Origin: Agrypnia vestita
Lineage: Eukaryota > Arthropoda > Insecta > Trichoptera > Phryganeidae
Assembly: GCA_016648135.1 (NCBI GenBank)
Contig: JADDOH010005100.1
Location: 25,144 to 89,143 of the forward strand
Direction of reading: 5' to 3'
Length of the DNA: 64,000 nt
The notes under the pieces are model-generated. The model made no database searches, was not told the DNA's origin, and saw only the letters and a program-made list of their open reading frames with translations. Below, piece after piece: positions 27,401-36,400 of the stretch (position 1 is the first letter of the stretch; the number at the start of each line of letters is the position of its first letter). The translations under genes and the position numbers were made by a program.

Positions 27401-30400
27401 TGACGCAGTTGTTGAAATGTTCGGAAGATCAGAAGCCAAACGCGGGGTTAAGTATTTCAAATATATAGGAGATGGTGACTCCACAATGTTTAAAGATATT
27501 CTTGATATTAATCCCTAGGATGATGACCCTATAGTAGAAAAAAAGAGTGTATTGGGCATATTCAAAAGCGTATGGGTTCACGATGGGATAAAAAAGATAA
27601 TAGAGATATTGGCGGCAGAGGCATTGGTAAACTAATTGATAATGTTATCAATGTGTGATGTACTCATACTGGGTCTGGCTGGTAATAATTAATTAAGAAT
27701 ACTTTGAGTGACAGAATACGACGAATAGCCAAGCCTAGTTGATCTACAGATCTCCTTCTGAATATAATGTAACACCTTTCCTGGAATCTATTTCAAAAAT
27801 ACTTGAAACATCGTCAAATAAATATGATTGTATCATTGCCGGTGACCTCAACATTAATATAATTAATAACATACATCCACAGGCAAAAGACTATACATCC
27901 ATGCTCTCATCATTTGGCTTTGTCTCCTGCATCAACACTGTCACCAGAGACACCATATCATCCAAAACTTGCATAGATCACATATTCATCAAATCTAATA
28001 AATCTTATGAGACATACGTTCTCCTCTCTACTATTACTGATCATTACCCCACGCTAATCAACCTAAAAACCAAAGAGGATAAGAAAAAGATGAAATGTAA
28101 CCTAAAAGCAACTGGTCATACAAAGAAAACAATAAACTACAACAATCTAAAAGAAGATCTAAAAGGTGAGCAGTGGACTTCTACTCTGACAACACGGAAT
28201 ACCAATGAGGCTATGGATACATTTATCCTAACACTAAACAATCATTTAACAAAAAATACAGAATTTAAATACATACAGCATCATACATGCCATAAATCCA
28301 ATCATCTAAAAGATTGGATTACTCAAGGACTTATACAAAGTATACATAAACGAAACAAAATGCACATGAAAGTTAAAAAAAATCCAAATGACATAAATCT
28401 TTTAAATGCATACAAAATGTTCAGGAACAAGTGCAACCATTTAGTGAAGATCACAAAAGATGCTTATTACAAAACTAAAATCAAGGAAGCAAAAACGGAT
28501 CCTAAAAAAATATGGCAAATTATCAAGGATTCAACTAATAAAAAGAAACAGAACAATTCAGACATAACCAATATTGAAGTACACGACGTATTACAGTCAG
28601 TCAAAGATAATTCAAAGCTCATTGCTGACGAATTTATCAGCCACTATACTAACTTAGGCCCCAAACTAGCAGAAAGCATACTCCAATCCAAAAACTTAAA
28701 CAAAACTCACCTATCCGAAAACACAAATCCTCAACACACATCACAAAGTTTTAATTTTTACCGAATTTCTTCAAGCGAGTTGTCATCTCTAATTTCATCT
28801 CTACGTACAAACTGCGCAAATGGACACGATATGATATCAAGTTTCACAGTAAAAGAAATAAAAGATTACATCTTGAAACCTCTGCTACATATATTTAACC
28901 TCAGCCTAGAAACTGGAATAGTACCAGCACATCTAAAAGAAGCCGTTATTAAGCCTATATACAAGAGTGGAGATAAAACAAAGATTATAAATTACAGACC
29001 GATCTCTCTGCTTAGCTGTTTCGCAAAAATACTTGAAAAGGCAGTAAAAAAGAGGCTAATGGAATACCTCGACAAAAATAACATCTTGTCTGAAAACCAA
29101 TACGGTTTCAGAACTAAGATGGGAACCGAAGATGCCATTTCCAAATTAGTCGAAATCACTGCCACAAATATGGATAAGGGACGTAAAGTACTCGGCATCT
29201 TCTTAGACTTATCGAAGGCCTTTGATACTATATCACACTCATTGCTTTTATGCAAACTCAACAAAATTGGTATCTCTGGCACCCGTCTAAACTGGTTCAG
29301 AAATTATCTTGAAAACCGAAAACAAACTGTGGAAATAAATGGTACACGTAGTGACCCAATGTTTATCAAATATGGTGTGCCTCAAGGAAGCACACTAGGT
29401 CCGATACTTTTCATTATATACATTAACGAGTTCTTAAAAACAACATCTGAGAACGCAACAAAGATTAGTTATGCTGATGATACTGCAATCATTATAAATG
29501 GTGACACATGGGAAGAAACACTTAAAAGGGCCGAACTAGTTATTGCAGAAATAAAAGGTATTCTAGATAATCACTTATTAACACTCAACTCAAAAAAAAA
29601 CACACTTTGTGGTATTCTCGATAAGGAAATCAGATAGCCTACTCTTCCCGAAAAATATCAAAATACATACATGTGACTTGGAAACAAATCATATATGTGA
29701 CTGTGATACCATTGAAAAATCAAGCGAGATAAAATATCTGGGTCTGATAATTGATGAAAATTTTAGATGGGTTTCTCATATTGAGTACATAAGTGCCAAG
29801 GTGAGAGGATTGATTTATGTATTTAAAATTTTACGCGGCTTTATGAATATAACACTTTTAAAAATGGTGTATTATGCACTTTGTCAGAACATAATCAGCT
29901 ACGCAATCTCCGCTTGGGGGGGGGGCGGCACGTACCTTATTGGATTCCGTAGTGAAGGCCCAGAAGTGGGTTGTTCGGGTGATAAATAAGAAGACGCTTC
30001 GATATGAATCTGAAGAGCTATTTAAATCCTTTAAGGTGCTGGACATACGGCAGCTGTACACCAGATCCATATTAATTAATTTTTTTAAGATCCTATCCAC
30101 ACAGGCACGTTCAGAGGCCAGGGATACAAGGAGCAAGATAAGTGGAAACTTCACGGTGCCGAGAATGAACACAAAGTTTGGACAGAGATTTTTCTTTTTT
30201 TGTGCTCCAAGAATATACAATAACCTGCCATTAGACGTAAAGGGTCTTAAGGTGTTAAAAGAATTCAAACATAAAATAACAAGGTGGCTCTTTGGTGTGG
30301 GTAGGACGAAAAATGAGACCAATGTGTCATCCATATTAATATAGTCAATACAGTCCATATTAATATAGTCACAAAATTGTTTTGCAATGAAATTAAAGCT

Positions 30401-33400
30401 GTCATGTATGACACATTGCTTTCATTTTGTAGTCTGCCTACATTTGGTAACCGCTTTGTTGGCTTCTGTTTGAATGATTTTACTCCCTATATACAATGTC
30501 TAAATGTATAATTCTTTAATATATAGTCTTTTGTTTGTGTTTTATTTCTTACAGACAATATATAAATCTTATTTCTAATATTACATATATATATATATGT
30601 GTGTGTATGTATATGTATATATATATATATATATGTAGATGTATATGAGTGTATATTTGTATGTATGTGTGTATGTATGTGTGTGTATATATGTGTATTA
30701 TATATATTATATCTTGCTAATGTTGAAACTTAAAAAAAAAAAAAAAAACTGTACAGGTAGTTGCTTCAGAACAGACATTGTCTAGTGAAGCAACTACCTT
30801 AATTTATATGTATAAATAAATTTAAAAGAAATAAAAGAAATAGAAATTATACTATGGCTTGGCTATTCGTCTTAACCCAGATTCAGTTGAAAACATGAAG
30901 AAAGATATATGGGCGACCTACTATCATAAAAGCTCAACTGATAAGAACCCTCTACATTAGGGTGTGTCACTTTGTGTGGCGAAAAAAAAGTTTTTTATTT
31001 TTATACTTAATAGTTATCAAAAGTTGCATTGCTTTTATAACTACTCAAAAAAGCTAAAAAAGTTGCAATTCCAGTATACTTTTGGCTCGTTCTAGCGAGT
31101 CAAATATTCTGAAAATGTTGGTTTTTGGTGATTTTTCAGAGGTAATAAAAGTGCTATTTTCTTATACATCATTTTTAACAGATTACTTAATTTCGTTAAT
31201 ATATATCAAGATAATGTACTAAAACAAAAATTTGTAGCAAATTTAAAATTGAAATATTTAAAAAAAAACTTGGAGAACATACAAAATATTCAAAAAAGAG
31301 CATGTTTATAGACAACGGAAGAAAAAATTTAAAAAAAACTCTGCCAATTATAAAAAATGACTTTGTATCCTAATTATATTATTATTATAATACTACATTG
31401 ATTCATGTAAAAATTTTTATCCATAAACCTTTCAGGTTTCTATTATATTTTAAATAAAATAAAAAAATTATGTCTTTTTTGGAATTAAACATTGGCAAAA
31501 TTTTATTGGAATTCTGCTTGGCTACAATAAAACCTTCTCTAGCTGTTTGCCCTGCGACAGAACCTACAGCTACAGTCGTCAATTTAAGGCATCCACAGAT
31601 TTCCACATATTTCCCTGCCACACACAGTCAGTCGATTTTTTTCTACTGACTGTGTGTAGCAGGGATACTTGGGAAAATCGAATATTTGAACATTTTGTTC
31701 GACGAAAACTATCTTCAGCTCTTCACTTTCTAAGTAGCTCAAAAGCGGCGGTTCAGTCAGTATAAGTTTCTCATCCTGCCAGGAAATCATTTCGTAATAA
31801 TGATCGCTCTCACAATTGATTTGTGGTATTACAAATGATCACGACAATGATTTTTGCAGGGCACGAGCTTTCAAAACTCTCGATACCCTATTCTATTACA
31901 ATTTTGATGTCATCTGTCAACATTTGATGCCCCTTTGATATCACTCAGTGTAGCAAAGAATTGGAGCGCCTGCTCTGTGCGATACGTCCTAACGATCACA
32001 TACTTCAGCCAACTTTACGAATTTTTTTGTAATATATTTTCTCATCCTTTAACCTTTTGAACGCTATTCCCAGCCCTGAGTTTCCAGTACCCACACGCGA
32101 CACGTTTTTCTGAATACTCAAATATGCATTAAATTTATCACCGAAGATAAAGATAAGAGGTTATGTTGTTATATTTGAAACCTAATAACACAATAATAAA
32201 AACTCAAAGGATGTTTATAAATGAATAAAAAAAAAAAAAAACTCCATACAAAAAACATACCTCGCCTACGTTTGTCGTCGCGCGCCATTCCCTCCCGATG
32301 TGTGCTTAGACCACTGCGTTGATAAGCACAAGTGGACAGAAGAATCACTTGTGAATGTAAACAAATGGATTGTTTATGGGAAAGACACTCACACCACACA
32401 TTTAACTGTCTCAATGATAATATTGTTTTTACACGCTAATAAATTTCAGTATCTGGAGTCATATTTTTTTGGAGCTGTGATATATTTTAAAACACGGTTG
32501 TAAACACAAAGATATGTCGCATTCCTTACATAAGTATCTCGTGGGCTGCATTCTTTTATTTTGTAATCGGCATATTCAACATCGTCTTCGGGGATTTTTT
32601 AATTTGTCAGTTGGAGGAATTAATTCTGCCATATGCTTTGTAACAAACTTAGGTAATATCCGAAACGGATTGCTATGGACTGATGATGACGTTGCAGGTT
32701 GTGATGTTTGAGAAATCTCGGGTTTATATTTCTCAACAAGTTGAATGATGACTGCCAATTGAAAATCAGTTAAGGGTTTTTTTATTCCGGTTACTTGGGT
32801 ATATACGGAATGTGAATTTAATAAAAATAGATCTATTATATGGAATGCGACTTTCTTGTACCATTTAGTAGTCTTTCTCATGCAGGATAAATTACTAACC
32901 ATCATGTCTGTTTTGTCAACAGCTCCCATTGATTTATTGTAGTCTATAATAGCGGATGGTTTTTGAATAGGTTGTTTGATCTTATAATGAATTTTTCCGA
33001 TCTCTTTAAAGGATTCATCATGCAAAGTAGTAAGCATGTGAACATCCCTCTTATCACGCCATTTTAATGCTAAGAGAGGATCGAGGTTCTTCGACTCAAA
33101 TTCACCTTTTTTTAATTTTTTGAATTTTGGCATTCCCTTACGGTTTATTTTTAATGTTCCACAAGCATTTGTTTTTTCTGCGTGTAAAAATTCGAATAAC
33201 TTTGGGCTAGTATACCAATTGTCACAATACAAATTGTGACCTTTGCCAAAATAGTCTTTTAAAAGTGTGGTCACAACGGCGCCGGTTATTCCCAAGTTAT
33301 TATCATCAGTATAGTCAGTCCCTTTTCCACAATATATAATAAAATCTAAAATATATCCAGTTTTTACATCACATAACACAAACATTTTGATTCCGAATCG

Positions 33401-36400
33401 ATGTCGTTTTGAGGGAACAAATTGCTTAAAAATTAGCCTATCTTTAAATACACTTAAACTTTAGTTTATACATAAATTTTCGTAAGGTATCACTGAGTTT
33501 TTGAATGTTTTTCGGGTGTATTCCAAAAGTAAGCGAATTTTATAGAGAGGATCTGTAGAAGGTGAATTCGAGTCACAGAAATGTAAATATTCCAATAATA
33601 ACTGATATCGGTCTCTAGGCATGATCAGTCCGAATACTGGTGAATTCAGAAAAAGATTTGTACTCCAATACTCTTCAATAGTCACATGTACATTTCTGGT
33701 CATCAGCATTGTTATTGCAAAAAATAAATACATTTCCGGAACATTCGTGTCTTTCCATTTGTGACTTCGAGACTTTGGGCCAAACTCTTTTGTATTTTGA
33801 AGAAAATGGTAGTACTTATTGGTTTCTTTTACTATTTCTTCCATTATCGAGACACTCAAAAAGAATTCGAAAAAATCTCTCTCTGTAGAATCTTCATTTA
33901 ATTGTGCAGAACAAACACCCGATTGAAAATCGTCAAATTCATGTACTATCGGAATGTGAGGTCCAGATACCCAGGAACGCAATATTTTTTTACTTGTAGA
34001 TCCGTCGGCCTGATATTCAATGTCAGACATTTCCGACGGATCATAGTCTTCTTCAGACATTTCAAAATCGGAATCCAACATAATTTCTATCTCATCATCA
34101 TTTAAAAAGTGGGCCATATTGATTAAATTGTAGGATTAAAATTCAAAAATAATATTTTGCTTATTATTAATTATTGTATTATTAATTATATTATTATTAA
34201 ATTTTGATTAAAAATATATAACATGCACTTCTAAACAATTTGAAAGAAAAACGGTCATATAAGAATAAAATTTAAAAAAATTAATCGTCACGTAAAGTGT
34301 AAATAAAAACTATAGTCACAAACTAACACTTGTAACACACATTAACATGTAAGGCGCAACTCGAGGGATAAATAAAAAAAGTATCTGAATAAAATTACCA
34401 AAATTTCAAAAGTTTTTTGTAATTCGACAGCCGCGACGAACAAATATAGGATCGGCGCTTGTCCAACTTATTTTGTAGCTAGACGCATGCATATTCGTCC
34501 CGTCGAGCGATTTTCGTGTGCGCGCCATCCCGCGGCCAGTTTTTGAAACACTGCAGATTTACAGGTTCGGCATATGTGACAGAAAATCGATGTTTATTAC
34601 GAAATATGATTTTATTTTTAAGAAATGTCTGTAGATGCCAGCACCATGAAAGTATTGGGATTCATCCAGTATATGTTAAAATATTGTATGAGTTAGGCGC
34701 TCTGCTTGATCGGCGATCAAAGTCGGCGTATCAACAGTTGCCGCGCACAAAAACGTATTCATAGCCGTATCAACTGTTGATACGGACGCGTTCAAAGCGT
34801 TAAGATTCTAGGAGCTGAGGCTTTAGGTAGTCTTGATAAATATTATCATCAATAATCTTTTCGGTCTTATCGACTAGAGTATGTCTCATAAAACTGGAGG
34901 TACATGGCTTCGGTGAGGCGTCCTTCCGGTGTTTTTGAAACCATTCGTTCTTTCTGAAGCTTTCTGGTTGTTTTTTTGTCTATGATTCCAATACCCGTGC
35001 ATCTGGAAACTCTTTGGTCTTCAAGAAATGGGTATTCTTTAACTGGAACAGTTTTATTTTTTCCTCATTTACAAGAAGAATAATCTTTGCATTTGCACCC
35101 AGCAATGTCAAAAATAATTGTTGATTTAGTTATAAAGTTTTCTATTTTATCTAAATACGATTGACATTTTGGTTCTTTGTTGTTTATCGATATTAGCTTA
35201 TACTGTTTGTAATATGATAATATAAGCTGGCTCACTTTTTTGCATTGTTAATGACCGGAATGCTTGCTTTTTTCCAAACTTTAAGAACGGTTCGAGCCAC
35301 TTGAGAAGTGATGACTTTTGCTTGTGGTTCTAAACTACTTGACTGTTTATTTTCATGATGCGTCCATTCATAATGTCTTAAAACATCCCCATAAGTTGGT
35401 AACACAGTACTTTTGAATTTTTCGGCATATTTCTCAAAAATACGTAATTTCATACGACCTCTGGTTTCTTTTGAACTTGACGGATTCGATGCCTTGTGAT
35501 TCGTTACTTGAATGAATTAAACACTTAAATTTATTACGCATAATACGTAGAAACTTTACAACGGTTGAAAACAAGTAAGCAAACAAACACAACCGTTCGG
35601 TATGGAGTTTTGTTTATCACTGACGGTCTGACCTAACGAGGCGCGCTTAGCCCGAAATTCCCCGAACGAGGATAGGTATTTAACGCAAACAAATTATGAA
35701 AATTAACTTAAATATGGCGTTATCCTCATGCTGACTATATTATTATTAGAAAAAAAAGCATTTAATTATTAATACAATTTGTAAATATAAAAATATATCG
35801 TTCGGATTGGAACGTTATTTTGCAACTTTTTCTATATTTTAAGGCCTTTTAACTAGCCAAAAGTACCAGTATTAAGGAAAACTGTTAATACAGTATTTAA
35901 TAATGTATAAAAATGCAACTTTTGAGAACTATTAAATTTGAAAAATCGAAAGTTGAAAAAAGTGACACACCCTAATGTGTATCCATGGTTTGAGTTTACG
36001 AAAGTTTGCTGAGTTTCCCGAATGGATACATTTTTTCGAATTATTAATGTAATTTATTAATTTATTTTTAACATTTCTCAGCACTCATTAACATTTTCTT
36101 TTCAGAGTATATCCGACCACAATACCGATGACAATTTATTTTTTAGTGCTTCATTATTTAGCACAGTTGTTATTTTTACCATTTTGTTGATTTTCTGCCG
36201 GAGGTAATATTTTATTATGATATAGTACGGTCATGAAATGATTGGTAATTGAGGTTTTTATAACTCCCGAATAAATGTTATTTATATCCTTGATATTTGT
36301 GAAAATGTGATCAATACACGATGGCCGCTGCCCACACGTATTTCTAGTATAAGAATTTATGCAGGGTATATAATTTAATTCTGCCATCATGTTAAGGTTA

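Larger units (their letters stand above)
27739..30850 (+). mobile_element. non-LTR retrotransposon (Jockey superfamily-like) inside the Mutator-like remnant
   Basis: A LINE lacking only ORF1 and the start of the endonuclease, with a long ORF2, a TA/TG microsatellite and an A-run in its 3' region. It splits the Mutator-like gene: 27650 is the last block on the left and 30853 the first on the right. A 14-bp perfect hairpin (30755-30768 with 30786-30799) follows the A-run. Confidence 0.85.
30958..35974 (-). mobile_element. hAT-like element, copy A, carrying a piggyBac
   Basis: Inverted ends TAGGGTGTGTCACTTT (30958) and the complement ending at 35974. The same family, in opposite orientation, is at 55168-57195, where 8-bp target duplications point to hAT. 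Without the nested piggyBac it is ~2.27 kb. The coding remnants run on the minus strand. The 8-mers flanking copy A do not match (CTCTACAT and ATGTGTAT). Confidence 0.75.
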
